From: Solibacillus faecavium
GTDB lineage: Bacteria > Bacillota > Bacilli > Bacillales_A > Planococcaceae
Direction of reading: 5' to 3'
Assembly: GCF_014836905.1 (NCBI RefSeq)
Contig: NZ_JACSPZ010000004.1
Span: 248,001-312,000 of the forward strand
DNA: 64,000 nucleotides
The notes under the pieces are model-generated. The model was not told the DNA's origin. It was given only the letters and a program-made list of their open reading frames with translations, and ran no database searches. A program made the translations under genes and the position numbers. Positions 25,831 through 36,360 of the stretch are shown piece after piece. Positions within the stretch are counted from its first letter, which is position 1, and every line of letters begins with the position of its first letter.

Positions 25831-28449
25831 TTATTTATTTCCTAAAAGCTTTTGTTGGAGTTCGTATAGTAATGTCATTGCCTGCATTGGTGTCGTTCCC
25901 ATAACATTTAATTTTGTTAATGCATCAAGCACTTCTTGCTGCTCTGGTGCTATAGCAGGCTCCTCAGAAATTGAAAATAACGAAAGCTGCAATTCTTCGT
26001 CTGTCTGTTTTTCAGGAGGCTGTTCCACAACGGCTGGCGTATGTTTAAGATCACTTTTAGATGGTTTTTCCGCCGTATGTGTCGCTTCAAACTGCTCAAG
26101 TAAAATACGGGCACGCTGTAAAATAGCTTCAGGCATTTCTGCAAGTTCTGCTACATGTACACCGTAGCTTTTATCAGCCGCCCCTTTTTTTACTTTGTGT
26201 AAAAATACGACGCGTCCATCTTGTTCTGTTGCACTTACATGAACATTTTGCAATCGAACTAGTTCGTTCTCTAAATCAGTCAACTCATGGTAGTGGGTTG
26301 AAAATAAAGTATTTGCCCCTATTTCTTCATGGATATATTCCATCATTGCCTGGGCCAAACTCATACCATCATACGTTGATGTTCCGCGTCCAATTTCATC
26401 AAACAGCAATAAACTGTTCTTCGTCGCATGTGTAATAGCATGCTGTGACTCGAGCATTTCAACCATGAATGTCGATTGTCCTGCTACTAAATCATCCGCT
26501 GCCCCTATACGTGTGAAAATTTGATCGGTAATTGGCAATATCGCTTCATCTGCAGGTACGTAACATCCAATTTGCGCTAATACTACAATTAAGGCAACTT
26601 GACGCATATACGTACTTTTCCCCGACATATTTGGTCCGGTAATAAGCATCATATTTTTATCATCTGTCAATATGCAGTCATTTGGTACATAGCTTTGTTT
26701 ATTAAGCATCTTTTCTACGACAGGGTGTCGTCCTTCAATAATTCGCAGTCCGCGCCCTTCATGAAATTCAGGTTTGGTAAAACGATACTTGTCTGTCACA
26801 GCAGCAAAGCTCATCAAAACATCAAGCTCACTAATTTCCGCCGCTAATGCCTGAACACGTGGAATAAAAACCTTCAAACGGTCACGCAATGCAACAAATA
26901 AATTATATTCAAGTGCTAAGCTTTGTTCTTCTGCATTTAAAATTAGTGCTTCTTTTTCTTTCAGCTCTTCCGTAATAAAGCGCTCTGCATTTGCTAAAGT
27001 CTGTTTTCGTTCAAATCGGCTTAAATCCGTATTATTTAAATGAGACTTTGTAATTTCGATATAATAGCCAAAAACACGATTATAGCCTATTTTTAAATTT
27101 TTAATACCTGTTATTTCACGTTCTTTCTGTTCGAGCTGAGCTATCCAATCTTTGCCGTTGCGCGATGCATCGCGATATTCGTCCAACTGTTTATTGTATC
27201 CATCACGTATCACATCACCTTCCTTAATCGAAATCGGAGGATGATCCGTAATTGCCTCTGCCAATAGTTGTTCAACATCATCACAAACATCCAGCTTTTG
27301 CCCTAGAATGCTACATTTTTCATGACCACTATTAATTAATTTTTCTTGAATTTTTGGTACTTGGCGTAGAGATTCCCGCAGTTGGGCTAAGTCGCGCCCT
27401 CCAACAGAACCAAATGCAACACGTCCCGCTAATCGCTCCAAATCATACACATTTTTTAATAATCCCGTTAATTCATCGCGTAAAAAGAAATCCTCTAACA
27501 ACTCGGTTACAATTGATTGACGGGATTCAATTGCCTTTTTATTAGCTAATGGTTGGTGTAGCCATTGCTTTAATTTTCGTCCACCCATTGCTGTAACGGT
27601 TTCATCCAACAGCCATAATAGCGTGCCTTTTGAATCTCCACTACGGATTGACTGTATAAGCTCTAAATTACGTTTGGAATTAGTATCAATTCGTAGAAAG
27701 TTGTTTGCCTCTGTATAATTAAATGGCTGGATATGGGATAAAGAGCGCATTTGTGTTCGTTCCACATATTGCAATAGCCGTTTTGCCACTCCTTGCAGGT
27801 TGGCCGGCAAATGATTCACATATTGCGCAGCGCGTACTCCTTCCATTTCCTCCGTCTCCAATGATAAGACAATACCCCCTGCCTCGGCATATTCCGCCAA
27901 CAGTAACTGTAGCTGCTCTGTAACAATCACTTCTTTTATTGCATAAGATTGTACTTGCTGAATTAATTGTTTCGCACTGCCTTCAATTATCGAACAATTA
28001 GATTCACCTGTAGAAACATCTAAATAAGCAAACGCAATTTCGGTCTCCCCTATACTTTCTGCCGCTGCAATAAAATGATTTGACTTGCCATCAAGCGCTT
28101 TTCCTTCTGTAATTGTTCCTGGCGTAATAACTTGGACAACTTCACGTTTTACAACACCTTTTGCATGTTTTGGATCCTCTGTTTGTTCACAAATAGCAAC
28201 TTTATAGCCTTTTGCTACGAGTGTTTCAATATAGCCCTGTGCAGAGTGATGTGGAACCCCACACATTGGAATCGGATTATCCGTATTGCCTGCACGTGCT
28301 GTTAATGTAATTTCCAATAATTGCGATGCATTTATAGCATCATCAAAAAATAATTCATAAAAATCGCCTAAACGATAAAATAAAAAAGCATCCTTATAAT
28401 CCTGCTTTACGAGCATGTATTGTTGCATCATCGGTGTATATGTAGTCAT
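25831..28449 (-). CDS. mutS: DNA mismatch repair protein MutS
   Basis: 872 residues. The mismatch-recognition motif is near the start (YRLGDFYELF, with the Phe-x-Glu wedge), then the connector, lever and clamp domains, and the ATPase with GPNMSGKST (Walker A), LLFDEIGRGTST and FSTHYHEL. ATG at 28449 is preferred over a GTG five codons earlier because the latter lies inside the GTGAGGG ribosome-binding region. Operon with mutL and the downstream hydrolase-miaA-hfq group. Confidence 0.98.
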   Translation of the reverse strand: MTTYTPMMQQYMLVKQDYKDAFLFYRLGDFYELFFDDAINASQLLEITLTARAGNTDNPIPMCGVPHHSAQGYIETLVAKGYKVAICEQTEDPKHAKGVVKREVVQVITPGTITEGKALDGKSNHFIAAAESIGETEIAFAYLDVSTGESNCSIIEGSAKQLIQQVQSYAIKEVIVTEQLQLLLAEYAEAGGIVLSLETEEMEGVRAAQYVNHLPANLQGVAKRLLQYVERTQMRSLSHIQPFNYTEANNFLRIDTNSKRNLELIQSIRSGDSKGTLLWLLDETVTAMGGRKLKQWLHQPLANKKAIESRQSIVTELLEDFFLRDELTGLLKNVYDLERLAGRVAFGSVGGRDLAQLRESLRQVPKIQEKLINSGHEKCSILGQKLDVCDDVEQLLAEAITDHPPISIKEGDVIRDGYNKQLDEYRDASRNGKDWIAQLEQKEREITGIKNLKIGYNRVFGYYIEITKSHLNNTDLSRFERKQTLANAERFITEELKEKEALILNAEEQSLALEYNLFVALRDRLKVFIPRVQALAAEISELDVLMSFAAVTDKYRFTKPEFHEGRGLRIIEGRHPVVEKMLNKQSYVPNDCILTDDKNMMLITGPNMSGKSTYMRQVALIVVLAQIGCYVPADEAILPITDQIFTRIGAADDLVAGQSTFMVEMLESQHAITHATKNSLLLFDEIGRGTSTYDGMSLAQAMMEYIHEEIGANTLFSTHYHELTDLENELVRLQNVHVSATEQDGRVVFLHKVKKGAADKSYGVHVAELAEMPEAILQRARILLEQFEATHTAEKPSKSDLKHTPAVVEQPPEKQTDEELQLSLFSISEEPAIAPEQQEVLDALTKLNVMGTTPMQAMTLLYELQQKLLGNK

Positions 28450-28525
28450 GTTTATTTCCCTCACTTGCTAAAACTTGTACAAGTATTATACCATTAGCCT
28501 CGTAATTTTCCTTGTATACGCAATG

Positions 28526-28562
28526 AAAAAAGGATTGTTTGAAAGAAATCTTCAAACAATCC
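28526..28562 (-). terminator. terminator between cotE and mutS
   Basis: Perfect 12-base stem GGATTGTTTGAA/TTCAAACAATCC followed on the minus strand by TTTTTTCATT. It separates the sporulation gene from mutSL. Confidence 0.9.
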
Positions 28563-28629
28563 CAAACTGTCCAGCCTATAATGCTGATAATGTTCGCTCT
28601 TTAATAAGTGAGTTTTTTAATTAAATCGT

Positions 28630-29199
28630 TTATGAGAATGACGAGGATTCATAGTCTCCACTAGACGAACTAGATGAACTAGACGAGCTGGAAGATGACG
28701 AACTTGATGGCTGCTGTGAGCTTTCCTCGTAAGACCAATCTTCCTCATAGTCAAGTGGGTGTACATTAATGACTACAGTTGTTTCACCGATAATTTCCAC
28801 TAAAAATTCGCGTTCGATTGTTACTTGGAATTTATCCCCCTGCTTCGTAATTACAGCCTCTATACAATTTGGTTGCTGTAATACACGAGTTTTCACATCA
28901 TTTGAATCGACTTCTTCTCCATCACGGAATGACAGTTTAATACGATCCTTATAAGTGATTGTTTCTGTATGAACTGCCGTTTTTGAATGGTTGCTATAAG
29001 CATACCACACATTCACATCGAACTTCCCTGTCACATCAACAAATTTACCATTACGCTTTGCTTGATAATGATGATTGATTACCCAGCAACCTAAAATGCT
29101 TGTTGGCGCATTCGGTGGACTGAGCGTTTCAACACATTCGGTACGCTTTTTCCCTTTCGCTATAACTGCTTTTGTCACAATTTGGCGTAAACGCTTCAC
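28630..29199 (-). CDS. cotE: outer spore coat morphogenetic protein CotE
   Basis: 189 residues. The N-terminal two-thirds match CotE: LRQIVTKAVIAKGKK, then SPPNAPTSILGCWVINH and a beta-rich assembly domain. The C-terminus is acidic with an uninterrupted run of about 16 serines written with mixed codons (so not a simple slippage repeat) before GDYESSS. In B. subtilis CotE anchors the outer coat and is made under sigma-E and sigma-K. Same location (between ricA and mutS) as in B. subtilis. Confidence 0.95.
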   Translation of the reverse strand: MKRLRQIVTKAVIAKGKKRTECVETLSPPNAPTSILGCWVINHHYQAKRNGKFVDVTGKFDVNVWYAYSNHSKTAVHTETITYKDRIKLSFRDGEEVDSNDVKTRVLQQPNCIEAVITKQGDKFQVTIEREFLVEIIGETTVVINVHPLDYEEDWSYEESSQQPSSSSSSSSSSSSSSSSGDYESSSFS

Positions 29200-29277
29200 C
29201 GAACATCTCTCCTTTCTTCAACTACTCGATTTATTGTATGCGGCAGGTGCCTAAAGGGTGAAATGAGTTTTTACAAA

Positions 29278-29311
29278 AGAAAAAACTACTACAATGAAGT
29301 ATTGTAGTAGT
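29278..29311 (-). terminator. terminator of the second EAL gene
   Basis: 11-base stem ACTACTACAAT/ATTGTAGTAGT with a 5-base loop, followed by TTTTTTC on the minus strand. Confidence 0.9.
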
Positions 29312-29319
29312 ATCTTTCA

Positions 29320-31512
29320 CTAGTGTACGGTCATTTGGTCTGCCAATAAGTCATTGATTTGCTCAATAGGCATTGGTTTATAATAATAATATCCTTGACC
29401 AATATTGCACCCTAACTTTTTTAATTCGTTATGTTGATCTTCAGTTTCAATGCCTTCAGCTACAGAAATCATATTCAAGTTGCCTGAAAGCTGGATAATC
29501 GTTTTAATTACTGCATTCATCCGTGGATTGGATAGATTATCGACGAAACTTTTGTCAATTTTAATTTCTTCAAAAGGCAACTCTTGCAAGTAACTGAGGG
29601 ATGAATACCCTACCCCAAAGTCATCAATTGAAGTTGCGACACCGTATTGTTGCAATTCATTGATAATTTTTTTTGCACGTAAAACATTGTCTAACTCGAC
29701 ACTTTCGGTAATTTCAAATTTTATATATTTAGGATCAATACTATATTTTTTTATGAGCGCTACTGAATTTTCTACAAACGATGCATTATAAAAATGACTC
29801 GGCGAAATATTGATCGATACTTGATACAATTTAAGTCCCGCATCAAGACGGTTTTTTTGCCACTGCAATACTTTCCGGAAAATTACCAGATCTACTTTAT
29901 AAATATTGCCTGTATTTTCTGCGACAGGAATAAACAAAGCAGGTGAAACGAATCCAAGCTCTGCTGACACCCAACGCGCCAGAGCTTCAAAACTTTCAAT
30001 TTCGCCAGTTCTTATGTTGACTTTAGGCTGGAGTACCGGGAAAAATTCACTATTCTTTATCCCTCTTGAAAAATGAGATAGTACATTCATTTCCTGCTCT
30101 ACTGACTCGATTAAACTTTGGTTAAATTTCTTAATCACTGTACCGTTTATTTTCAGAGCACTCGATAAAGCCGTGTCCGCCCGGTGAACTGCTTCTGTTA
30201 ATGTTACTTGAGGGCTATAGATAGAAGTTCCGACTTTTAATGTAACGTACACTTCTTTTCCGTCAATATAATAAGGATCCGATAATATTAAATCGACTTC
30301 CTTCTGTGGAATACTCATTTCCCGAAGTGATAATCGTGTTGCTACAATAATAGTGGAATGTGTATAACGTGCAATTATAGAGTCCTCAAATGTCGATAAA
30401 CTTTGAATTCGGTTTGCTAACTGACTTAAAACTTCATCTCCACCACGTCGTCCATATAAATCGATTATCGTTTGATATTCACCCGGCTTCACAATATATA
30501 AGTGACCTGCATTTCCTTCAGCAATCATTTCATTTAAGATGATTTTAAATCTTTCAAAATTGTTTAACCCTGATGCAACGTCCTGATAGGCAAGTCGACG
30601 AATCGCTTTTTTTTGATCAAAGTACTTCATTGCTAGCGTTGCAATTGGTGCAATACGGTTTAGAAATTTCAAATCGATATCTTTTGGCTCTATATGTTGT
30701 TTAAAATACATCGTAAATATTCCGATGATTTTGCCTTCCATATTTAAAATAGGTTCGCCCCACAATGTTACAATCTGGTGTTTCCTCATTAAATCACGAT
30801 ATGATTCATAATATTCAGACTTAGCTATGTCTCCTAAAATAACCGTTTTATGTAATCGCCCCATATCTCCAGTTCTAATTCCCATTAACAAGGCATTTTC
30901 ATCAAGCTTATTTAAATCATTGAACAAGTCTCCATATATCTTCAGCGAACGTTCATTATCGTCCCTGAGCACAATGGAGCAATAGCACTCTTTCCAAAAG
31001 GTTGTTGCAACCGTATCGCAAATATTCCCCATTACACTTTCAAGCGTTCCGCCATTTTCCAAACTAAAATAAACATCGCGCTCTAGTTTAATTAACGACT
31101 CTATATTCATCGAATCAGTCACATCTCTTAAAGTGAGCACGCAATATTGCAGTTCTCCTTGTGGATTGCGCATCGCTAAGTGACTTACATCACTCCAAAA
31201 TGAAGAACCGTCTTTCCTATAAAGAAAGGATGAAGTTTTAAATGTAACACCTTTTTCAATGCTCTCCTGAATATCCTTTTCATTTAACAGATCCGTATGC
31301 TGACCATGGAGAAAAGAAAGCGTGGAACCAATCATGTCAGTTTCACTATATCCTGTCATATACATAAACATATGATTTACATATTCAATAGTAAAACTTT
31401 TTTTTGGATTAATAATCATGACCGCTGAATCAAGTTGACTAGCCATCTGACATAACCAAAAAAACAATTCATCATCACTTAAAATTCGTTTATCAAATTC
31501 ATTCATAGACAA
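29320..31512 (-). CDS. PAS-GAF-(degenerate GGDEF)-EAL c-di-GMP phosphodiesterase, paralogue
   Basis: 730 residues with the same order as the protein at 5603-7783: PAS (about 20-135), GAF (about 145-310), GGDEF-like (about 315-455) and EAL (about 470-725). The GGDEF signature is replaced by RYTHSTIIVA, so no cyclase activity is expected. The EAL set is complete: FEALARW, VSINIS, KFEITES, DDFGVGYSSL, KIDKSF, AEGIET and GQGYYYYKP. It sits between ricA and cotE with its own terminator, and is absent from that position in B. subtilis. Confidence 0.92.
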   Translation of the reverse strand: MSMNEFDKRILSDDELFFWLCQMASQLDSAVMIINPKKSFTIEYVNHMFMYMTGYSETDMIGSTLSFLHGQHTDLLNEKDIQESIEKGVTFKTSSFLYRKDGSSFWSDVSHLAMRNPQGELQYCVLTLRDVTDSMNIESLIKLERDVYFSLENGGTLESVMGNICDTVATTFWKECYCSIVLRDDNERSLKIYGDLFNDLNKLDENALLMGIRTGDMGRLHKTVILGDIAKSEYYESYRDLMRKHQIVTLWGEPILNMEGKIIGIFTMYFKQHIEPKDIDLKFLNRIAPIATLAMKYFDQKKAIRRLAYQDVASGLNNFERFKIILNEMIAEGNAGHLYIVKPGEYQTIIDLYGRRGGDEVLSQLANRIQSLSTFEDSIIARYTHSTIIVATRLSLREMSIPQKEVDLILSDPYYIDGKEVYVTLKVGTSIYSPQVTLTEAVHRADTALSSALKINGTVIKKFNQSLIESVEQEMNVLSHFSRGIKNSEFFPVLQPKVNIRTGEIESFEALARWVSAELGFVSPALFIPVAENTGNIYKVDLVIFRKVLQWQKNRLDAGLKLYQVSINISPSHFYNASFVENSVALIKKYSIDPKYIKFEITESVELDNVLRAKKIINELQQYGVATSIDDFGVGYSSLSYLQELPFEEIKIDKSFVDNLSNPRMNAVIKTIIQLSGNLNMISVAEGIETEDQHNELKKLGCNIGQGYYYYKPMPIEQINDLLADQMTVH

Positions 31513-31620
31513 TGTCCTTCCTATTAGTTACCACTTACTGAACAGTATATCAAAATACGTTAGGAATATCGACGGATTTTCTTCCCAATTTATGTTTATA
31601 ATTTAGCGCCAATCATTTGA

Positions 31621-31673
31621 ACAAAAAGAAGGGGGCTGTGTTAAAAGCTAATTTCACTTTTAACACAGCCCCC
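31621..31673 (-). terminator. ricA (miaB operon) terminator
   Basis: Perfect 16-base stem GGGGGCTGTGTTAAAA (31631-31646)/TTTTAACACAGCCCCC (31658-31673), followed on the minus strand by TTCTTTTTG. Confidence 0.92.
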
Positions 31674-31684
31674 TCATATTTAAT

Positions 31685-32122
31685 TTAAGAACAAGAGCCT
31701 GGAGTACTGTTGCGTACTTTTGAACCAGTCTCGCCTTTTAATAAATCTCCGCCCGTTGTAGCAATAACTTCGTCTGTAACATTGTTCGCAATGGCATTCG
31801 ACACGAGTTGCAATAAACCGTTTACCTCAGTTTGAGATTGTTTAAATTGTTGAACAACTGGTAAATCGTCAATTTCTTGTTCAATACCCGTTATTTTGCC
31901 TTCAATCATTTTTAATGCTTTTTCTTTCCCCAAATGCTGGAAGTTTACTGCCTGCTTCTGTAAAGTTTTTAAAGATGCAATTTTTTCACGAACAAATTGA
32001 TTTTCATTAATTTGCTCTTCTGCTTTTTTGAAAAACTCAACTTCTTCTGTATTGGCAATCATATGGGCAATTTCTTTTGCTTTTTCAATAATTTCGTCTT
32101 TAGTATACAATTTTGTTGTCAT
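31685..32122 (-). CDS. ricA: RicA/YmcA regulator of competence, biofilm and RNA maturation
   Basis: 145 residues, helical, with [27 protein letters not shown] in the core and a C-terminal [13 protein letters not shown]...TPGSCS. In B. subtilis RicA, RicF and RicT form an Fe-S complex that helps RNase Y mature mRNAs and promotes competence, biofilm formation and sporulation. Only one Cys is visible here, near the C-terminus. It overlaps miaB by 4 bases, the conserved arrangement. Confidence 0.9.
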   Translation of the reverse strand: MTTKLYTKDEIIEKAKEIAHMIANTEEVEFFKKAEEQINENQFVREKIASLKTLQKQAVNFQHLGKEKALKMIEGKITGIEQEIDDLPVVQQFKQSQTEVNGLLQLVSNAIANNVTDEVIATTGGDLLKGETGSKVRNSTPGSCS

Positions 32123-33654
32123 TTTACAAATTCCACCTCTTCGATTACTTCTTCTACAAACTCACCTAACAATGAATATGATTTTGCTTCTAAAATCTTC
32201 ACTTGTACAAGCTTACCTATATACTTTGGATCTGCTTTGAAGTTTACAAGACGGTTTTTTCGTGTATAACCAGCTAAAACATCATCCCGTCTTTTACTGC
32301 TACCTTCAACTAAAACTTCTACTGTTTGACCTTCTAAATCTTTTAGCGCTTTAGCAGAATACTCTCCTACAACTGCATTAAGACGTTGTAAGCGGTCTTT
32401 CTTCTCTTCTTCCGTTACATTATCTGTCATTTTTGCTGCAGGTGTACCTTCACGTGGTGAATAAATATACGTGAATGCCATATCAAAACCTACTTGGCGA
32501 TACAAATCAAGCGTTTCCTGGAACTGTTCTTCCGTTTCGTTTGGATATCCAACGATAATATCAGTCGTTAATGTTACACCTGGAATCGCGACTTTAATTT
32601 TATCTACTAATTGTAAAAAGTGCTCACGAGTGTATTTACGTGCCATGATTTTCAAAATCTCATTCGAACCTGATTGGACAGGCAAATGGATATGATCCAC
32701 CAAGTTACCACCTTTGGCCAGTACTTCGATCAAGTGATCATCAAAGTCTCGTGGATGACTTGTTGTAAAGCGAATACGTGGTATATCGATTTTGCGAAGT
32801 TCATCCATTAAATCACCTAAACGATAGTCGATGTCGTCAAAATCTTTCCCGTAGGCATTTACATTTTGACCTAGAAGCATAATTTCTTTATATCCTTGCG
32901 CTGCCAAATCCCGCACTTCCTGAATAATCTCATCAGGTCTACGTGAACGTTCTTTGCCGCGCGTATACGGAACTATGCAATATGTACAGAATTTATCGCA
33001 ACCGTACATAATATTTACCCATGCTTTAATTGAGCCTAAGCGCTTCTTCGGAAGGTTTTCAATTACATCGCCTTCTTTTGACCAAACTTCTACGACCATC
33101 TCTTTTGACATGTATGCATCGTGTAATATATTTGGCAGACGGTGAATATTGTGTGTTCCAAATACCATATCGACATGTTGGTATTGTTTTAAGATTTTGT
33201 TGACGACGGATTCTTCTTGCGACATACATCCACAAACACCAATTAGCATTTCTGGATTTTTACGCTTATATTTTAACAGGAAGCCAAGCTCACCGAATAC
33301 TTTATTTTCTGCATTTTCTCGAATGGCGCAAGTATTTAGCAATACAACATCAGCCTCTTCGATTAATTCAGTCGGTGTATAGCCAAGCTGCATGAAAATA
33401 CCGGCCATTACTTCAGTATCATGCTCATTCATTTGACAGCCGTATGTGCGAATATAAAACTTACGGTCTTGTCCCATACCTATATACTTTTCATCAATAT
33501 CAAAATCTTTATGATATTTCACTTCTTCTTTACCGCGTTTTTTTGCATCTTTAAGTGAAGGAGCAGTAAATACTTTTTCAAAATATTTACTATAGTCTTT
33601 TTCTTCCTTAGGTTGCTTAATCTGCTGACTAGCTAGTCGTTGTTCCTCATTCAT
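32119..33654 (-). CDS. miaB: tRNA-2-methylthio-N6-dimethylallyladenosine synthase MiaB
   Basis: 511 residues including the long N-terminal extension of Bacillales MiaB. UPF0004 domain with cysteines in [20 protein letters not shown] and GVCGCM for the auxiliary cluster; radical-SAM CxxxCxxC in [20 protein letters not shown] domain at the end (VEVLVEG...). It completes the ms2i6A37 modification begun by MiaA. Co-transcribed with ricA. Confidence 0.97.
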   Translation of the reverse strand: MNEEQRLASQQIKQPKEEKDYSKYFEKVFTAPSLKDAKKRGKEEVKYHKDFDIDEKYIGMGQDRKFYIRTYGCQMNEHDTEVMAGIFMQLGYTPTELIEEADVVLLNTCAIRENAENKVFGELGFLLKYKRKNPEMLIGVCGCMSQEESVVNKILKQYQHVDMVFGTHNIHRLPNILHDAYMSKEMVVEVWSKEGDVIENLPKKRLGSIKAWVNIMYGCDKFCTYCIVPYTRGKERSRRPDEIIQEVRDLAAQGYKEIMLLGQNVNAYGKDFDDIDYRLGDLMDELRKIDIPRIRFTTSHPRDFDDHLIEVLAKGGNLVDHIHLPVQSGSNEILKIMARKYTREHFLQLVDKIKVAIPGVTLTTDIIVGYPNETEEQFQETLDLYRQVGFDMAFTYIYSPREGTPAAKMTDNVTEEEKKDRLQRLNAVVGEYSAKALKDLEGQTVEVLVEGSSKRRDDVLAGYTRKNRLVNFKADPKYIGKLVQVKILEAKSYSLLGEFVEEVIEEVEFVK

Positions 33655-33728
33655 CGACCCAGAGCCCCTCTCATTTAATACATTTACTCATTTCATCATT
33701 ATAGCGAATTGTTACTAGTTCCGACAAG

Positions 33729-34073
33729 TTAGTCCATGAATTGTTTATAACTATTTACATCATTCGTCCGCAAAATTGTAAGAAATGTGACACTTAACTT
33801 TATTACTTGTGTCCATTCCATTTCATAATTTGCTTCAAATTGGTGTTTTGGCAAACGTAAAACATCTTGAAACACTGTTTTTGCATCAAGCTCATGCTGT
33901 GCTAAATATGCCAGAAAAGCCAAGAACAGCTTATGATCCTCTAACTGTAATTCTTTATTTTCTATTAGGGCATCCACTCTGCATGCAGGTGAGTTGGCCC
34001 GCTCGAACAGTTTCGCCAGTTCGCCCTCAAGTTTTTCGTTTTTATATTGTAGAAAGTTTAAAATGTCCGTCAT
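33729..34073 (-). CDS. hypothetical protein, 114 residues
   Basis: Helical, soluble protein (MTDILNFLQYKNEKLEGELA..., then an Ala/Leu-rich middle and WTQVIKLSVTFLTIL near the end). An open frame continues upstream to 34208, but that part overlaps the lepA stop and runs through the lepA terminator, so it is not coding. The ATG at 34073 has GGGG 9 bases upstream; 34088 is the next best start. It occupies the unusual junction between lepA and miaB. I do not recognise the family. Confidence 0.7.
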   Translation of the reverse strand: MTDILNFLQYKNEKLEGELAKLFERANSPACRVDALIENKELQLEDHKLFLAFLAYLAQHELDAKTVFQDVLRLPKHQFEANYEMEWTQVIKLSVTFLTILRTNDVNSYKQFMD

Positions 34074-34142
34074 AGCATACAGCCCCATTTTAAAATTGGA
34101 TTTCATTTCCTTCTTACTGTAGCAGATTAGTAAATATTTCTC

Positions 34143-34185
34143 ATCCAAAAAGCAAAAGGCAGAAAGATTGCTCCATCTGCCTTTT
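34143..34185 (-). terminator. lepA terminator
   Basis: 10-base stem AAAAGGCAGA/TCTGCCTTTT with a 12-base loop, followed on the minus strand by GCTTTTTGG. It begins 9 bases after the lepA stop. Confidence 0.8.
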
Positions 34186-34194
34186 AAAAAAACA

Positions 34195-36024
34195 TTATTT
34201 ACTATCATCCATTTTCAGTACCGCCATAAATGCTTCCTGTGGGACCTCTACTGAACCTACTTGTTTCATACGTTTTTTACCTGCTTTTTGCTTTTCAAGT
34301 AGCTTACGTTTACGCGAAATGTCACCACCGTAACATTTTGCAAGTACGTTTTTACCCATTGACTTAATTGTTGAACGGGCAATAATTTTTTGACCGATTG
34401 CTGCTTGCACGGGTACTTCAAACTGTTGACGAGGAATTAGTTCTTTTAATTTCTCTACAATCACTTTTCCGCGCTCGTAAGCGAAGTCTTTATGCACGAT
34501 GAAACTTAGCGCATCGACTTGTTCACCATTTAATAAAATATCCATCTTGCTTAATTTCGATGGTTTGTATCCGATTAATTCATAGTCAAATGATGCATAG
34601 CCTTTTGTATTGGATTTCAAGAAATCGAAGAAGTCGTAAACAATTTCAGCTAATGGCATCTCATAAACGATTTTAACTCGGCTATCATCAATGTAATCCA
34701 TACCTGAGAAGTTTCCACGTTTTTTCTGACAAAGTTCCATAACTGCCCCTACGTAATCGTTTGGCACCATTATTGTTGCTTTAACATATGGTTCTTCAAT
34801 TTCGTCAATCTTTTGTGGGTCCGGCATCATTGAAGGGTTATCGACTTTCAATACTGTGCCATCTGTTTTAGTTACTTCATAAATTACTGAAGGAGCTGTT
34901 GTAATTAAGTCAATATTAAATTCACGTTCAATACGCTCCTGAATAATTTCCATATGGAGAAGACCTAAAAATCCGCAACGGAAACCGAAGCCCAATGCTT
35001 GAGATGTTTCCGCCTCATATTGAAGTGCTGAGTCGTTTAATTCTAATTTTTCCAATGCTTCTCGCAAATCATTATAGCGAGCTGTATCGATAGGATAAAG
35101 ACCGCAATATACCATCGGGTTTAATTTACGATAGCCTGGTAGCGGCTCTGTCGCTGCACGACTGCCAGCATAAGTTACAGTATCACCAACGCGTGTGTCC
35201 TGTACATTTTTGATTGATGCAGTTAAATAGCCTACATCGCCTACAGTTAATTCAACTTGAGGAATCGCTTTTGGTGTATGAATGCCCACCTCGATAACTT
35301 CAAACTCGGCACCGGTTGCCATCATTTTTATTGTATCGCCGGCTTTTACTGTACCATTTACGATACGAATGCTGATAATAACCCCTTTATAAGCATCATA
35401 AACTGAGTCAAAAATTAATGCTTGTAATGGTGCATCAGGATCGCCCTGTGGTGCCGGTACTTTTTCAACGATTTGCTCTAAAATATCCTGGATTCCAATA
35501 CCAGCTTTTGCAGATGCAAGTACTGCTTCAGATGCATCAAGCCCAATAACATCCTCAACTTCCTGGCGAACACGCTCAGGATCTGCAGCCGGTAAATCGA
35601 TTTTATTGATTACCGGTAAGATTTCCAGGTCATTATCCAATGCTAAATATACATTTGCCAATGTTTGTGCTTCAATTCCCTGTGCTGCATCCACAACTAA
35701 AATGGCACCTTCACAAGCCGCTAACGATCGCGACACCTCATATGTGAAATCGACGTGACCAGGTGTGTCGATTAGATGGAATGTATAGATCTCACCATTT
35801 TTAGCATTATATTTTAACTGTACGGCATTTAATTTAATCGTAATTCCGCGCTCGCGCTCCAAATCCATTGAGTCTAATAGCTGTGATTTCATTTCACGCT
35901 GTGTAACTGTTTGTGTTGATTCTAAAAGACGGTCTGCTAAAGTTGATTTCCCGTGGTCGATATGTGCAATAATCGAGAAATTTCGGATATTTTCTTGACG
36001 TTTTAAACGTTGTTCTCGGTTCAT
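34195..36024 (-). CDS. lepA: elongation factor 4 (LepA)
   Basis: 609 residues. Translational GTPase with AHIDHGKST (G1), the RGITIKL switch, DTPGHVDF (G3) and NKIDLP (G4), EF-G-like domains II, III and V, and the LepA-specific C-terminal domain ([18 protein letters not shown]). It acts on stalled or maturing ribosomes. In B. subtilis lepA is followed by hemW-hrcA-grpE-dnaK; here it is followed by a terminator, a 114-residue gene and miaB. Confidence 0.98.
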   Translation of the reverse strand: MNREQRLKRQENIRNFSIIAHIDHGKSTLADRLLESTQTVTQREMKSQLLDSMDLERERGITIKLNAVQLKYNAKNGEIYTFHLIDTPGHVDFTYEVSRSLAACEGAILVVDAAQGIEAQTLANVYLALDNDLEILPVINKIDLPAADPERVRQEVEDVIGLDASEAVLASAKAGIGIQDILEQIVEKVPAPQGDPDAPLQALIFDSVYDAYKGVIISIRIVNGTVKAGDTIKMMATGAEFEVIEVGIHTPKAIPQVELTVGDVGYLTASIKNVQDTRVGDTVTYAGSRAATEPLPGYRKLNPMVYCGLYPIDTARYNDLREALEKLELNDSALQYEAETSQALGFGFRCGFLGLLHMEIIQERIEREFNIDLITTAPSVIYEVTKTDGTVLKVDNPSMMPDPQKIDEIEEPYVKATIMVPNDYVGAVMELCQKKRGNFSGMDYIDDSRVKIVYEMPLAEIVYDFFDFLKSNTKGYASFDYELIGYKPSKLSKMDILLNGEQVDALSFIVHKDFAYERGKVIVEKLKELIPRQQFEVPVQAAIGQKIIARSTIKSMGKNVLAKCYGGDISRKRKLLEKQKAGKKRMKQVGSVEVPQEAFMAVLKMDDSK

Positions 36025-36046
36025 GTATAATTCCTCTCCTAATTAG

Positions 36047-36078
36047 AAAAAACACCTGAGCCCATTATGGGTTGGTGT
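36047..36078 (-). terminator. hairpin just upstream of lepA
   Basis: Nested stems ACACC/GGTGT and CCCA/TGGG followed on the minus strand by TTTTTTC. It is 23 bases from the lepA start codon, so it could stop readthrough from spoIIP or act as a leader hairpin. Confidence 0.6.
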
Positions 36079-36235
36079 CACTACGTATGTAGATTATCAT
36101 CCATTTACTTTTCTACTAAAATACAGCCTCTATATCCATCAAATTTGAAAGTAATGGAACAATAGAGGCTTTCTTAATTTAAATTATACTATGAATCGTA
36201 GTAAAACGACAACAGCGAACCTTCAACTGCCATAG

Positions 36236-36271
36236 GAAAAACGCATTTCGCTCACACTATTGCGAAATGCG
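36236..36271 (-). terminator. spoIIP terminator
   Basis: Perfect 10-base stem CGCATTTCGC/GCGAAATGCG followed by TTTTT on the minus strand. Confidence 0.88.
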
Positions 36272-36360
36272 CTTTTACATATTTGAGCAAGGAGTAGTGT
36301 TTAAGTTCCTTTTAAGAATGTACTACTCACTTTCATTTTATAAAATTCCCTCTAAAATAA

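Larger units (their letters stand above)
36025..36360. other. 336-base gap between spoIIP and lepA
   Basis: Holds two minus-strand terminator hairpins, described separately, and an imperfect longer pairing AGCCTCTAT (36125-36133)/ATAGAGGCT (36162-36170) with a 28-base loop. No open frame stands out. Confidence 0.6.

Noticed and set aside
28680-28725. Poly-serine tract of cotE as a slippage-prone repeat
   Set aside because: The serine codons are mixed (TCA, AGT, TCG, TCT, TCC, AGC), so there is no long simple DNA repeat.
34074-34208. Longer N-terminus for the hypothetical gene after lepA
   Set aside because: It would start inside the last codons of lepA and run through the lepA terminator hairpin; no ribosome-binding site.
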